The notes beneath the pieces are model-generated. The model was not told the DNA's origin, ran no database searches, and saw only the letters and a program-made list of their open reading frames with translations. The translations under genes and the position numbers were made by a program. A stretch of 64,000 bases of DNA from Pseudochrobactrum asaccharolyticum (lineage in GTDB: Bacteria > Pseudomonadota > Alphaproteobacteria > Rhizobiales > Rhizobiaceae): contig NZ_QNRH01000004.1 in assembly GCF_003314995.1 (NCBI RefSeq), positions 480,865-544,864 on the forward strand, written 5' to 3'. Every line of letters starts with the position of its first letter. Position 1 is the stretch's first letter. Shown here in pieces: positions 9,466-18,650 of this stretch.

Positions 9466-9939
9466 ATGAAACTTAATGATCTGCGTGAAAACCCAGGTGC
9501 AACCAAGGCCCGCAAACGCGTTGGTCGTGGTATCGGTTCCGGCTCCGGCAAAACCGGTGGTCGCGGTGTGAAGGGTCAGAAGTCCCGTTCCGGCGTGTCC
9601 ATCAACGGTTTTGAAGGCGGTCAGATGCCAATCTACCGTCGCTTGCCTAAGCGCGGTTTTACCAACATCTTCGCTAAGAAGTTCAATGTTGTGTCGGTTG
9701 GTCGCATTCAGGAGGCTGTTGATGCGGGTAAGCTGGATGCAAAAGCATCTGTTACCGCTGAAGCACTTATCGCTGCCGGTGTTATCCGTCGCGCTCTGGA
9801 TGGTTTCCGCGTTGTTTCCGATGGTGAAATCACAGCTAAGCTGGTGATTGAAGCCGCCGGTGCTTCTAAGGTTGCGATCGAAAAGATCGAAAAAGCAGGC
9901 GGTTCGGTAAAATTACCTGATGCTGCTTCTGCCGAATAA
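9466..9939 (+). CDS. rplO: 50S ribosomal protein L15
   Basis: The 157-residue product is L15, with the glycine- and arginine-rich N-terminal region [21 protein letters not shown] (residues about 17-37) that threads into 23S rRNA, and the C-terminal [24 protein letters not shown]-rich hairpin follows before secY. Confidence 0.98.
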   Translation: MKLNDLRENPGATKARKRVGRGIGSGSGKTGGRGVKGQKSRSGVSINGFEGGQMPIYRRLPKRGFTNIFAKKFNVVSVGRIQEAVDAGKLDAKASVTAEALIAAGVIRRALDGFRVVSDGEITAKLVIEAAGASKVAIEKIEKAGGSVKLPDAASAE

Positions 9940-9960
9940 GGCCTCAGAAATACCTTCAAG

Positions 9961-9985
9961 ACGGCGGCCTTAGTGCCGCCGTTTT
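9961..9985 (+). terminator. Hairpin between rplO and secY
   Basis: ACGGCGGC (9961-9968) pairs with GCCGCCGT (9975-9982) around CTTAGT, followed by only a short run of T. It is terminator-like but weak in the T-run, so partial attenuation is as likely as full termination. Confidence 0.6.
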
Positions 9986-10091
9986 CAACTTTATGCCTAT
10001 TGATTTCATGTGCCTACTTGCGTCTTGATGTCTATGGGCATATCTGGGGAGGGGCGTCAGATTCTGACGTACGACAGACCGGAGTAATCTC

Positions 10092-11432
10092 ATGGCATCG
10101 GCTGCTGAACAGCTTGCATCCAATTTGAATTTTTCAGCCTTCTCGAAGGCGACTGAGCTCAAGAAGCGTATATGGTTTACGCTCGGGGCTCTGCTTGTGT
10201 ATCGTTTTGGTACATATATTCCTCTGCCGGGCATTAATCCTGACGCGCTGGCCCAGTCGTTCCAGCAGCACAGCCAGGGTGTGCTGGGGCTGTTCAATAT
10301 GTTCGCCGGTGGTGCTGTTGCACGTATGGCGATCTTTGCGCTGGGGATTATGCCGTATATTTCGGCATCCATTATCGTACAGCTTATGACCTCTGTGGTG
10401 CCTTCTCTTGAAGCGCTGAAAAAAGAGGGCGAAGCCGGACGTAAGGTCATTAATCAGTATACGCGTTATGGTACAGTGCTTCTGGCGCTTGTGCAGGCCT
10501 ATGCAATCTCTGTTGGGCTTGAATCAGGCAGCGGTATTGTCACCGAACCGGGACTATTCTTCCGTATCACTTCGGTCATTACGCTTGTTGGCGGTACAAT
10601 GTTCCTGATGTGGCTCGGTGAGCAGATCACTGCACGTGGTATCGGTAACGGTATTTCGCTGATTATCTTTGCGGGTATCGTGGCGAACCTGCCTCAGGCG
10701 ATCTCGGGTACGCTTGAACTCGGCCGTACAGGCGCGTTGTCCACAGCTTTGATTCTTGCTGTTATCGTACTGGCGATCGCTCTGATTGCTGTCATCGTTT
10801 TCGTAGAACGCGCACAGCGCCGTCTGCTGATCCAGTATCCGAAGCGTCAGGTCGGTAACCGTATGGCACAGGGCGAAACCTCGCACTTGCCGCTTAAGCT
10901 GAATACAGCTGGTGTTATTCCTCCGATCTTTGCATCTTCTCTGCTGCTGCTGCCTGCAACTGTTGCCGGTTTCGCAAACACAGAAAGCATGCCGGCATGG
11001 GGAAGCACGCTTCTGTCAGCTCTCGGTCACGGTCAGCCGATCTATATGTTCCTTTATGCAGCGCTGATGGCATTCTTCTGCTTCTTCTATACAGCGATTG
11101 TCTTTAATCCTAAGGACACTGCTGACCAGCTGAAGAAACATTCGGGCTTTATTCCGGGTATCCGTCCGGGCGAACGTACCGCAGAATATATTGATTATGT
11201 TCTGACACGTATCACTGTGATCGGCGCTATCTATATCGTGATGGTCTGTCTTATACCTGAGTTTCTGATTTCAGCAGCTGGTGTTCCTTTCTATCTCGGT
11301 GGTACGTCCCTGCTTATTGTTGTCAACGTAACACTTGATACAGTTGCTCAGATTCAGGGTCATCTCATTGCTCATCAATATGAAGGGCTTATCAAAAAAT
11401 CCAAACTTCGTGGGGGAAGACGGGCGAGATGA
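10092..11432 (+). CDS. secY: Preprotein translocase subunit SecY
   Basis: The 446-residue product is SecY, the channel of the Sec machinery in the inner membrane. About ten hydrophobic helices are visible. The first cytosolic loop has [14 protein letters not shown], and a later one reads [23 protein letters not shown]-like sequence near residues 338-360. The stop overlaps the adk start by four bases. Confidence 0.98.
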   Translation: MASAAEQLASNLNFSAFSKATELKKRIWFTLGALLVYRFGTYIPLPGINPDALAQSFQQHSQGVLGLFNMFAGGAVARMAIFALGIMPYISASIIVQLMTSVVPSLEALKKEGEAGRKVINQYTRYGTVLLALVQAYAISVGLESGSGIVTEPGLFFRITSVITLVGGTMFLMWLGEQITARGIGNGISLIIFAGIVANLPQAISGTLELGRTGALSTALILAVIVLAIALIAVIVFVERAQRRLLIQYPKRQVGNRMAQGETSHLPLKLNTAGVIPPIFASSLLLLPATVAGFANTESMPAWGSTLLSALGHGQPIYMFLYAALMAFFCFFYTAIVFNPKDTADQLKKHSGFIPGIRPGERTAEYIDYVLTRITVIGAIYIVMVCLIPEFLISAAGVPFYLGGTSLLIVVNVTLDTVAQIQGHLIAHQYEGLIKKSKLRGGRRAR

Positions 11433-12013
11433 GACTTATACTTTTAGGACCTCCGGGCGCAGGTAAGGGCACACAGGCAAAAATTCTCACCGAGAAATAT
11501 GCTATCCCGCAGCTTTCGACCGGTGACATGCTCCGTGCAGCTGTTGCCGCACAGACTGAAGTTGGTAAACGCGCCAAAGCAGTTATGGATGCAGGTCAGT
11601 TAGTTTCCGATGAGATTGTTAATGCGATTGTTTCTGATCGCATCGACCAGCCGGATTGCGCGAACGGATTTATCCTTGATGGTTATCCGCGTACCGTACC
11701 TCAGGCACAGGCGCTGACAGGTATGCTGAAAGACAAGCATGCTGAGCTGGATGCGGTTATTGAGCTGAAAGTGGATGAGACTGCTCTGATCAAGCGTATG
11801 GAAAGCCGCGTTGCGGAAACCATCGCTGCAGGTGGTACTGTTCGTTCAGACGATAATCCGGAAGCTTTCCGCAAGCGTCTCGTCGAGTATCGTGAAAAAA
11901 CCGCACCTTTGTCTGACTATTATACAGGCACCGGTGAATTGAAGCTGGTAGATGGCATGGCCGCTATGGCTGATGTGACAGCAGAAATTGAAAAGCTTCT
12001 GCTTCCTGCCTGA
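11429..12013 (+). CDS. adk: Adenylate kinase
   Basis: The enzyme interconverts ATP plus AMP with two ADP in the cytosol. The 194-residue product has the P-loop GPPGAGKGT at 7-15, STGDMLR in the AMP-binding part and LDGYPRT near residue 82. It is the short form without the extended zinc-type LID domain. The ATG overlaps the secY stop, and an intrinsic terminator follows. Confidence 0.97.
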   Translation: MRLILLGPPGAGKGTQAKILTEKYAIPQLSTGDMLRAAVAAQTEVGKRAKAVMDAGQLVSDEIVNAIVSDRIDQPDCANGFILDGYPRTVPQAQALTGMLKDKHAELDAVIELKVDETALIKRMESRVAETIAAGGTVRSDDNPEAFRKRLVEYREKTAPLSDYYTGTGELKLVDGMAAMADVTAEIEKLLLPA

Positions 12014-12040
12014 TCAGTTTCTCTGGTTTGGATAAATACA

Positions 12041-12073
12041 AAAAGCCGGTCTGATGTTTCAGGCCGGCTTTTG
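12041..12073 (+). terminator. Intrinsic terminator after adk
   Basis: A 14-bp stem pairs AAAAGCCGGTCTGA (12041-12054) with TCAGGCCGGCTTTT (12059-12072), one G-T pair, around a TGTT loop, followed by GTTTTT. It should end the spc-adk transcript. Confidence 0.85.
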
Positions 12074-12488
12074 TTTTTGACTGTCAGTTGCATTACGGTA
12101 TTAATGAAACGGTAAGGATTTGCAGCGCTCTGGTGATAGAGGTTGACTTTTCCTTTCGATTCCGTCAAAGACAGCGACAATTCGCTTAATTCGATGAATG
12201 CGGCCGCACTCCGGTTGCGTTCATTTTTATGCTGTCTGTATCCGGTGGTTCGGTGCAGGCATAGAGAACAGATCCGGTTAGATAGAATAACTGGTGGATC
12301 TCTTGGATTTCGTACGTGTTATTCGTCATTCACTTGCATTTTTTGTGAGCAGCAACGGCAGATAGCGTACGGTAGAGCTCATTACAGCAATGAGCCGGTT
12401 TTCCGGTGCTGTAATATTTAAAACTACCGCATGATCAATAAAACAGCCCGCGTGGCTGCTATTGTGCGGTTCATACAGGAGAAAGCGC
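12074..12488 (+). other. Gap between adk and rpsM
   Basis: No convincing gene lies here. A 92-codon open frame from 12143 has no good ribosome binding site and no recognisable similarity. Since a terminator precedes the gap, it probably contains a promoter for the rpsM-rplQ group, but I could not place clear -35 and -10 elements. Confidence 0.4.
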
Positions 12489-12857
12489 ATGGCACGTATT
12501 GCTGGCGTAAACATTCCAACGAATAAGCGTGCAATCATTGCACTTCAGTATATTCACGGTATTGGCCCTAAATTTGCTGCTGAAATCATGGAAAAGGTCG
12601 GCATTGCGCTTGATCGCCGTGTAAACCAGCTGACAGATGCTGAAGTACTGCAGATCCGTGAAACTATTGACCGTGATTACCAGGTTGAAGGTGATCTGCG
12701 TCGTGAAGTTTCCATGAACATCAAGCGTCTGATGGATCTGGGCTGCTACCGCGGTCTGCGTCATCGTCGCTCCCTGCCGGTTCGCGGTCAGCGTACCCAT
12801 ACCAATGCTCGTACCCGTAAGGGTCCTGCAAAGGCAATCGCCGGTAAGAAGAAATAA
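12489..12857 (+). CDS. rpsM: 30S ribosomal protein S13
   Basis: The 122-residue product is S13, which bridges to the large subunit and contacts P-site tRNA. The start at 12489 gives [14 protein letters not shown] and has AGGAGAAA just upstream; an in-frame ATG at 12462 would add nine unlikely residues. The [16 protein letters not shown] segment is diagnostic. Confidence 0.97.
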   Translation: MARIAGVNIPTNKRAIIALQYIHGIGPKFAAEIMEKVGIALDRRVNQLTDAEVLQIRETIDRDYQVEGDLRREVSMNIKRLMDLGCYRGLRHRRSLPVRGQRTHTNARTRKGPAKAIAGKKK

Positions 12858-12865
12858 TCTGCTGG

Positions 12866-12899
12866 TGCCGGAACTGTTTTTTAAAACAGCTCCGGCATT
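12866..12899 (+). terminator. Hairpin between rpsM and rpsK
   Basis: GCCGGAACTGTTTT (12867-12880) pairs with AAAACAGCTCCGGC (12883-12896), one A-C mismatch, and is followed by ATTTG. The stem is strong but the T-run is short, so it may be an attenuator. It lies in a 239-base spacer. Confidence 0.55.
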
Positions 12900-13096
12900 T
12901 GCTCGTCTTCTCTCAAGCCTTAGCGTTTGGGCGAAAATGCAGTGCAGATTTTGCTTCATTTATGAAGCATCTTAAAGGTTTGGTTCCGTAAGGAGCCAAT
13001 AAACAGATCCAGACATGAACAGGCCTTAAAACCTGAAACATGTCGGTGTAGCCGCTGGTACTACGGCGGTGTAGAGATCAATTGGAAGGACTAGTT

Positions 13097-13486
13097 ATGG
13101 CTAAAGAAGCCGGTCGCGTTCGTCGTCGCGAACGTAAAAATATTTCCTCGGGTGTTGCACACGTTAATTCGTCATTCAACAACACACTGATCACCATCAC
13201 AGACGCACAGGGCAATGCGATTGCCTGGTCGTCAGCTGGCGCACAGGGCTTCAAGGGTTCGCGTAAATCGACTCCTTTTGCTGCTCAGATCGCTGCTGAA
13301 GATTGCGCCAAGAAGGCTCAGGAACACGGCATGCGTTCGCTGGAAGTTGAAGTTTGCGGTCCGGGTTCCGGCCGTGAATCAGCACTTCGCGCTCTGCAGG
13401 CTGCCGGTTTCACAATCACTTCGATCCGTGATGTGACCCCGATCCCGCACAATGGTTGCCGTCCACGCAAGAAGCGTCGCGTCTAA
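13097..13486 (+). CDS. rpsK: 30S ribosomal protein S11
   Basis: The 129-residue product is S11 of the platform near the E site. The start at 13097 gives [15 protein letters not shown] and is preceded by GGAAGGA; an upstream in-frame ATG at 13082 would overlap that site. [21 protein letters not shown] and the C-terminal [15 protein letters not shown] are typical. Confidence 0.98.
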   Translation: MAKEAGRVRRRERKNISSGVAHVNSSFNNTLITITDAQGNAIAWSSAGAQGFKGSRKSTPFAAQIAAEDCAKKAQEHGMRSLEVEVCGPGSGRESALRALQAAGFTITSIRDVTPIPHNGCRPRKKRRV

Positions 13487-13547
13487 TCAGTTCATCGCCG
13501 CAAGGGCCCGAACATTTGTTCAGGTCTTTCGTGGTTTCCACTCTCTG

Positions 13548-13570
13548 TTGCCACGATTGGATAGTGGCAA
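13548..13570 (+). other. Short inverted repeat before rpoA
   Basis: TTGCCAC (13548-13554) and GTGGCAA (13564-13570) are reverse complements around a nine-base loop, ending about 20 bases before the rpoA ATG. It could be an RNA hairpin influencing rpoA translation; no direct evidence. Confidence 0.35.
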
Positions 13571-13591
13571 AGCTAGATTAAAGGAAAGCAC

Positions 13592-14605
13592 ATGATTCAG
13601 AAAAACTGGCAGGAACTGATCAAGCCTAACAAGGTTGATTTTCTTACCCAGGGCTCGAAGAACAAGATCACTGTCGTGGCTGAACCGCTTGAACGCGGTT
13701 ATGGTCTGACATTGGGTAACGCGCTGCGTCGCGTTCTTCTTTCTTCGCTGCGCGGTGCTGCGGTGACCGCTGTTCAGATTGACGGCGTTCTGCATGAATT
13801 CTCGTCGATCAACGGCGTGCGCGAAGACGTAACCGATATCGTACTGAATGTTAAAGAAATCGCTATCCGTATGGAAGGCGATGGACCTAAGCGCATGGTT
13901 GTCCGCAAGGAAGGACCAGGCGTCGTAACGGCTGGTGATATCCAGACGGTTGGTGATGTTGAAATCCTTAATCCGGATCACGTCATCTGCACCCTCGATG
14001 AGGGCGCTGAAATCCGCATGGAATTCACTGTCAATACGGGCAAGGGCTATGTGCCTGCTGACCGTAACCGCGCTGAAGATGCTCCGATCGGTCTTATTCC
14101 GGTTGACAGCCTCTATTCACCGGTACGTAAAGTTTCCTACAAAATCGAAAACACCCGTGAGGGACAGGTTCTCGATTATGACAAGCTGATCCTCAATGTT
14201 GAGACCAACGGCTCTGTCAGTGGTGAAGATGCAGTTGCTTATGCAGCTCGTATTCTTCAGGACCAGCTTGCGATCTTCGTCAACTTTGACGAGCCGCAGA
14301 AGGAAGCTCCGCAGGAACAGGTTGCAGAACTGGCATTCAATCCGGCTCTCCTCAAGAAAGTGGATGAACTGGAACTGTCTGTACGTTCGGCAAACTGCCT
14401 GAAGAACGACAACATCGTTTATATCGGCGATCTGATCCAAAAGACAGAAGCCGAAATGCTGCGGACTCCGAATTTCGGCCGCAAGTCGCTGAACGAAATC
14501 AAAGAAGTTCTGGCGTCGATGGGACTCCATCTTGGTATGGAAATCCCGACCTGGCCGCCGGAAAATATCGAAGATCTCGCTAAGCGCTACGAAGATCAAT
14601 ATTGA
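13592..14605 (+). CDS. rpoA: RNA polymerase alpha subunit
   Basis: The 337-residue product nucleates RNA polymerase assembly. The N-terminal domain has [20 protein letters not shown] (about 31-50) and the C-terminal domain has [16 protein letters not shown] and [17 protein letters not shown], used for UP-element and activator contacts. AAAGGAAAG precedes the ATG. rplQ follows after 42 bases. Confidence 0.98.
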   Translation: MIQKNWQELIKPNKVDFLTQGSKNKITVVAEPLERGYGLTLGNALRRVLLSSLRGAAVTAVQIDGVLHEFSSINGVREDVTDIVLNVKEIAIRMEGDGPKRMVVRKEGPGVVTAGDIQTVGDVEILNPDHVICTLDEGAEIRMEFTVNTGKGYVPADRNRAEDAPIGLIPVDSLYSPVRKVSYKIENTREGQVLDYDKLILNVETNGSVSGEDAVAYAARILQDQLAIFVNFDEPQKEAPQEQVAELAFNPALLKKVDELELSVRSANCLKNDNIVYIGDLIQKTEAEMLRTPNFGRKSLNEIKEVLASMGLHLGMEIPTWPPENIEDLAKRYEDQY

Positions 14606-14647
14606 GACCGGTTGCGACCGGAAGATAGATTTTAAAGGAGAAGGCTC

Positions 14648-15073
14648 ATGCGCCACGGAAAAACACTCCGTAAGCTGAACCGGACTGCAAGCCACCGTAA
14701 GGCAATGTTCGCCAACATGGCTGCTTCGCTGATTGAACACGAACAGATCGTAACAACTTTGCCTAAGGCAAAGGAAATCCGTCCGATCGTTGAGAAGCTC
14801 ATCACTCTCGGCAAGCGCGGTGATCTGCATGCACGTCGTCAGGCCATTTCGGCTATCCGCGATGTACAGCTGGTTCAGAAACTGTTTGACGTTCTGGCAA
14901 CCCGTTATGCTGACCGTCACGGCGGCTACATCCGTATCATGAAGGCAGGCTATCGCTTCGGTGATAACGCTCCTCTGGCAGTTGTTGAGTTCGTAGAACG
15001 CGACATCACTGCTAAAGGCGCTGCTGATCGTGCACGCGTTGAAGCAGAAGCTGCTGAAGCAGAAGCTGCATAA
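14648..15073 (+). CDS. rplQ: 50S ribosomal protein L17
   Basis: The 141-residue product is L17, starting [21 protein letters not shown], with a C-terminal [20 protein letters not shown] segment and an Ala/Glu-rich tail. AAAGGAG precedes the ATG. It is the last gene of the ribosomal block and is followed by a strong terminator. Confidence 0.98.
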   Translation: MRHGKTLRKLNRTASHRKAMFANMAASLIEHEQIVTTLPKAKEIRPIVEKLITLGKRGDLHARRQAISAIRDVQLVQKLFDVLATRYADRHGGYIRIMKAGYRFGDNAPLAVVEFVERDITAKGAADRARVEAEAAEAEAA

Positions 15074-15099
15074 TCTGTTTCAAACAGATTGTATAAATT

Positions 15100-15124
15100 A
15101 AGGGGCCTCACGGCCCCTTTTTTA
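15100..15124 (+). terminator. Intrinsic terminator after rplQ
   Basis: AAGGGGCC (15100-15107) pairs with GGCCCCTT (15112-15119) around TCAC, followed by a T-run to 15123. It closes the alpha group. Confidence 0.9.
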
Positions 15125-15133
15125 TTGGTTGGT

Positions 15134-15466
15134 TTATTTGGAGATTGAGAAGCCTGCTTTTTCCATACATGACAGGAAATCAATCTGTGTTTGTGCCCAT
15201 TGCCTGATGTACTCAGCTTCCGTGTGCGTTTTGTACAGTTTTCGACCTAGAGTGAGTGCCTGCGTGCTTGCAGTTCTCCTCGTGTAATAAGTTGTATCGC
15301 CATATATCAGGCCGAGACCATATGTATTTTTCTCACAAATTTCATGTGTTTGTTTATATTGAGCGTGATTTTTGTATTTTTCATCCAGGCTTTGATTATG
15401 TTTTTTTATGGTAGGGATGTTTGAGCTGGAAATAATTATTATGCTTATTATGAGTGTTTTGAACAT
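15134..15466 (-). CDS. Small secreted hypothetical protein
   Basis: A 110-residue product I do not recognise. The first 17 residues, MFKTLIISIIIISSSNI, look like a signal peptide or membrane anchor. The remainder is polar and rich in Tyr, Thr and Lys, with two cysteines (one in HEICEKN, one in FLSCMEK) that could form a disulfide. It lies opposite to its neighbours in markedly AT-rich sequence, hinting at later acquisition. The coding call rests on the intact frame and the signal-like start, so it is moderate. Confidence 0.55.
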   Translation of the reverse strand: MFKTLIISIIIISSSNIPTIKKHNQSLDEKYKNHAQYKQTHEICEKNTYGLGLIYGDTTYYTRRTASTQALTLGRKLYKTHTEAEYIRQWAQTQIDFLSCMEKAGFSISK

Positions 15467-15714
15467 ATTCTTACTTTTAGTTCCAAAAAAATATTTGTTT
15501 AAAATTTAACTTATTTCATTTTTTTCTGTTTGCAATTGCGTGAGTGTTCTTTGGTAATAAATTTAAAATATTGCGGCATCTTATGATTTTTTCATAAGCT
15601 TCTGTTTTGTTACAATTATTTAATTTTATGTTTGTGGATCAGCCTCTTTTCCGTCCTGTTTTGCAGCCTATATTCTTCTTAATCAGTCGGTTTCCGAAAA
15701 GTGGGATAAAAAAT

Positions 15715-17187
15715 ATGAGTGCACATCTGCAGAATGATCCGGCCAATGCGTCAGGGCGTCTTGGCAAAATTTACAAGGCCGGTCTGGCTATTTTACTGAC
15801 CGGTGTTATTGCGGCAGGTACAATTTCTGTTTTTGCTCCGGCTGTGAGCACTCCTGCGGTTGCTGAAAAGCAGGTTCCGCAGTCCCATAGTGATATTCAG
15901 CTATCCTATGCACCTTTGGTGAAATCGACTTCCGGTGCGGTTGTGAATGTCTATGCCGGACGCAAAGTACAACAGCGCTCGCCATTTGCCGGTGATCCGT
16001 TTTTTGAACAGTTCTTCGGCGGCCAGATGCGCCCTAATAAGCCGCGCTTTGAGCAATCGCTCGGTTCCGGCGTGATCGTGGATGGTTCCGGCCTGATCGT
16101 AACCAATAATCACGTGATTGATGGTGCTGACGATATTAAGGTCGCGCTGGCTGACGGACGTGAATTCTCCTCTAAGCTGCTGCTGAATGATGTGACGACT
16201 GATCTGGCCATTCTCAAAATTGATGCCAAAGAACAGCTTCCGACTGTAAAGCTGGCCGACTCCGATAAGGTTGAGGTTGGTGATCTGGTGCTGGCTATCG
16301 GTAATCCGTTCGGTGTCGGACAGACCGTGACCAGTGGTATCGTTTCTGCCCAGTCGCGTACGCAGGTCGGTGTTTCGGACTTCGACTTCTTTATCCAGAC
16401 GGATGCGGCGATCAATCCCGGTAACTCCGGCGGTGCGCTGATTGATATGCAGGGTAATCTGATCGGGATTAATACTGCGATCTATTCCCGTAGCGGCGGT
16501 TCCGTCGGTATTGGCTTTGCTATCCCGTCCAATATGGTTGCCGCGGTGGTCAAATCTGCGGAAAGCGGCAGTGACAAGTTTGAACGTCCTTATGTTGGCG
16601 CAACATTTCAGGCGATTACACCGGATATTGCTGCCGGTCTTGGTTTGAGACAGCCTTCTGGCGCCTTAATTACAGAGATTGTTGAAAAAGGCCCTGTTGC
16701 AGAGGCCGGCATCAAGGTCGGTGAGGTGATTACTGCCATCGATGGCGTCAAAGTCGATAATCCGGATGCGCTGGCCTATCGTGTGTCGACTGCCGGTATT
16801 GGCAAGACTGTACAGATGACTGTGCTGAATGACGGCAAATCCCGTGATGTTGCTGTTAAGCTTGCCCAGCCGCCAAAGGAAGTTCCGGCACGCGAAATTA
16901 CGGGCCGTAACCCGCTGGCTGGTGCGCAGGTGCAGGACATCACGCCGGAGCTCGCCCGTAAAGCCCGTGTGGCACCGACAACACGTGGTGTTATGATCAG
17001 CGGCGTTAAAGATAATACACCGGCGCAGGCGATGAATTTGCGTGCAGGTGATATTGTGCGCGGCGTGAACGGTACGGCGATTGGCAATGTGGATGATCTG
17101 CAGACTGTTCTTTCTGCCGGACGCAATGCATTATGGCGTTTGGATATTGAGCGGGATGGTGTAATTTACCGTCAGTTTGTTCGCTGA
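15715..17187 (+). CDS. degP: DegP/HtrA-type periplasmic serine protease
   Basis: A trypsin-like protease with two PDZ domains that degrades or refolds misfolded envelope proteins. From the ATG at 15715 (490 residues) the triad is H133 in TNNHVID, D163 in TTDLAIL and S238 in NPGNSGGAL. A hydrophobic segment near residues 22-45 fits a signal anchor. PDZ regions span about 275-375 and 395-480. An ATG at 15607 would add 36 unlikely residues. The AT-rich upstream region holds no other gene. Confidence 0.9.
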   Translation: MSAHLQNDPANASGRLGKIYKAGLAILLTGVIAAGTISVFAPAVSTPAVAEKQVPQSHSDIQLSYAPLVKSTSGAVVNVYAGRKVQQRSPFAGDPFFEQFFGGQMRPNKPRFEQSLGSGVIVDGSGLIVTNNHVIDGADDIKVALADGREFSSKLLLNDVTTDLAILKIDAKEQLPTVKLADSDKVEVGDLVLAIGNPFGVGQTVTSGIVSAQSRTQVGVSDFDFFIQTDAAINPGNSGGALIDMQGNLIGINTAIYSRSGGSVGIGFAIPSNMVAAVVKSAESGSDKFERPYVGATFQAITPDIAAGLGLRQPSGALITEIVEKGPVAEAGIKVGEVITAIDGVKVDNPDALAYRVSTAGIGKTVQMTVLNDGKSRDVAVKLAQPPKEVPAREITGRNPLAGAQVQDITPELARKARVAPTTRGVMISGVKDNTPAQAMNLRAGDIVRGVNGTAIGNVDDLQTVLSAGRNALWRLDIERDGVIYRQFVR

Positions 17188-17272
17188 TTTTTATAACAAC
17201 GGCTCCTCTGAAGCTGTTTGTGTATAACTGAAACGGGGAGGCCGGTTTGCGAAAGCAATCCGGCCTGTTGCT

Positions 17273-18586
17273 ATGAGTGATTTATTTTCTTCTGCGCCGG
17301 ATCCATTGGCTGATCGTAACCGTCCGCTGGCCGATCGTTTGCGCCCGCGATCTTTAAGCGAGGTTACAGGGCAGGAGCATCTGACCGGTGAGCAGGGAAT
17401 ACTCTCCCGTATGATTGCTGCAGGCAGTCTCGGCTCAATGATCTTCTGGGGGCCACCCGGAACCGGCAAGACGACCATTGCACGTTTGCTGGCTGGTCAT
17501 ACAGATTTAGCTTTTGAGCAAATCTCGGCAATTTTCTCCGGTGTTGCGGATCTCAAGAAGGTTTTTGAAACCGCACGGGCGCGGCGCATGTCCGGTCGCC
17601 AGACATTGCTGTTTGTCGATGAGATACATCGCTTCAACCGTGCGCAGCAGGATAGTTTTCTGCCGGTGATGGAAGACGGTACAGTCGTGTTGATTGGTGC
17701 GACGACTGAGAACCCATCTTTTGAACTCAATGCCGCTCTGTTGTCCCGTGCGCGGGTTCTGACCTTCAAACCACATGATGAGAACAGCATCACCACTTTG
17801 CTCGCCAGAGCCGAAGAGGTGGAGCAGAAGCCATTGCCGCTGGATGCGGATGCCCGTGCCAGTCTGGTGCGTATGGCAGACGGTGATGGCCGTGCGGCGC
17901 TGACACTGGCTGAGGAAGTCTGGCGTGCGGCAAGGCCGGAAGAAGTGTTTACCGCTGAACAATTGCAGGACATCGTTCAGCGTCGTGCGCCGGTCTATGA
18001 CAAAGGGCAGGACGGGCATTACAATCTGATCTCGGCACTACATAAGTCTGTACGCGGATCAGACCCTGATGCAGCACTGTATTACTTAAGCCGCATGTTT
18101 GATGCGGGGGAAGACCCGCTCTATCTCGGGCGCCGTCTGGTACGAATGGCGGTGGAGGATATCGGCCTTGCCGATCCGCAGGCGCTTGTCATCTGTAATG
18201 CTGCCAAAGATGCCTATGATTATCTAGGCTCTCCGGAAGGGGAGCTGGCACTGGCGCAGGCCTGCGTCTATCTGGCGACCGCCCCGAAATCCAATGGCGT
18301 TTATATGGCCTATAAAGCCGCCAGACGCGCTGCCAAAGAAAATGGCTCCTTGCTGCCGCCGAAGCACATTCTCAACGCACCAACCAAGCTGATGCGTGAT
18401 GAGGGCTACAACGAGGGCTACCGGTATGATCATGATGAACCGGATGCGTTTTCAGGGCAGAATTATTTCCCCGAAAAAATGGGGCGGCAGCAATATTACG
18501 ATCCGCCGGAACGCGGTTTTGAACGGGATATTCGTAAGCGCCTTGATTATTGGGCGAAATTACGGATTGAGCGCAACCAGAAATAA
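17273..18586 (+). CDS. rarA: Replication-associated recombination AAA ATPase RarA
   Basis: RarA (MgsA) acts at stalled replication forks. The 437-residue product has Walker A GPPGTGKTT, Walker B LLFVDEIHRFN, sensor 1 GATTENPSFELN and the C-terminal MgsA region around KSVRGSDPDAALYYLSRM. Length fits the family. It follows degP by 85 bases, with a convergent ndvA downstream. Confidence 0.95.
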   Translation: MSDLFSSAPDPLADRNRPLADRLRPRSLSEVTGQEHLTGEQGILSRMIAAGSLGSMIFWGPPGTGKTTIARLLAGHTDLAFEQISAIFSGVADLKKVFETARARRMSGRQTLLFVDEIHRFNRAQQDSFLPVMEDGTVVLIGATTENPSFELNAALLSRARVLTFKPHDENSITTLLARAEEVEQKPLPLDADARASLVRMADGDGRAALTLAEEVWRAARPEEVFTAEQLQDIVQRRAPVYDKGQDGHYNLISALHKSVRGSDPDAALYYLSRMFDAGEDPLYLGRRLVRMAVEDIGLADPQALVICNAAKDAYDYLGSPEGELALAQACVYLATAPKSNGVYMAYKAARRAAKENGSLLPPKHILNAPTKLMRDEGYNEGYRYDHDEPDAFSGQNYFPEKMGRQQYYDPPERGFERDIRKRLDYWAKLRIERNQK

Positions 18587-18600
18587 TCTCGTATAAATAC

Positions 18601-18636
18601 AATAAAAACCGGTGGTTAGCCGGGTTTTATCATTTT
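18601..18636 (+). terminator. Bidirectional terminator between rarA and ndvA
   Basis: ATAAAAACCGG (18602-18612) pairs with CCGGGTTTTAT (18620-18630), one mismatch, with A and T runs on either side. It can serve rarA on (+) and ndvA on (-). Confidence 0.6.
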
Positions 18637-18650
18637 TAGATTCAGAGCGC

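Noticed and set aside
12143-12421. A 92-codon frame in the adk-rpsM gap
   Set aside because: No ribosome binding site, no domain and an unusual Cys/Arg-rich composition; treated as noncoding.
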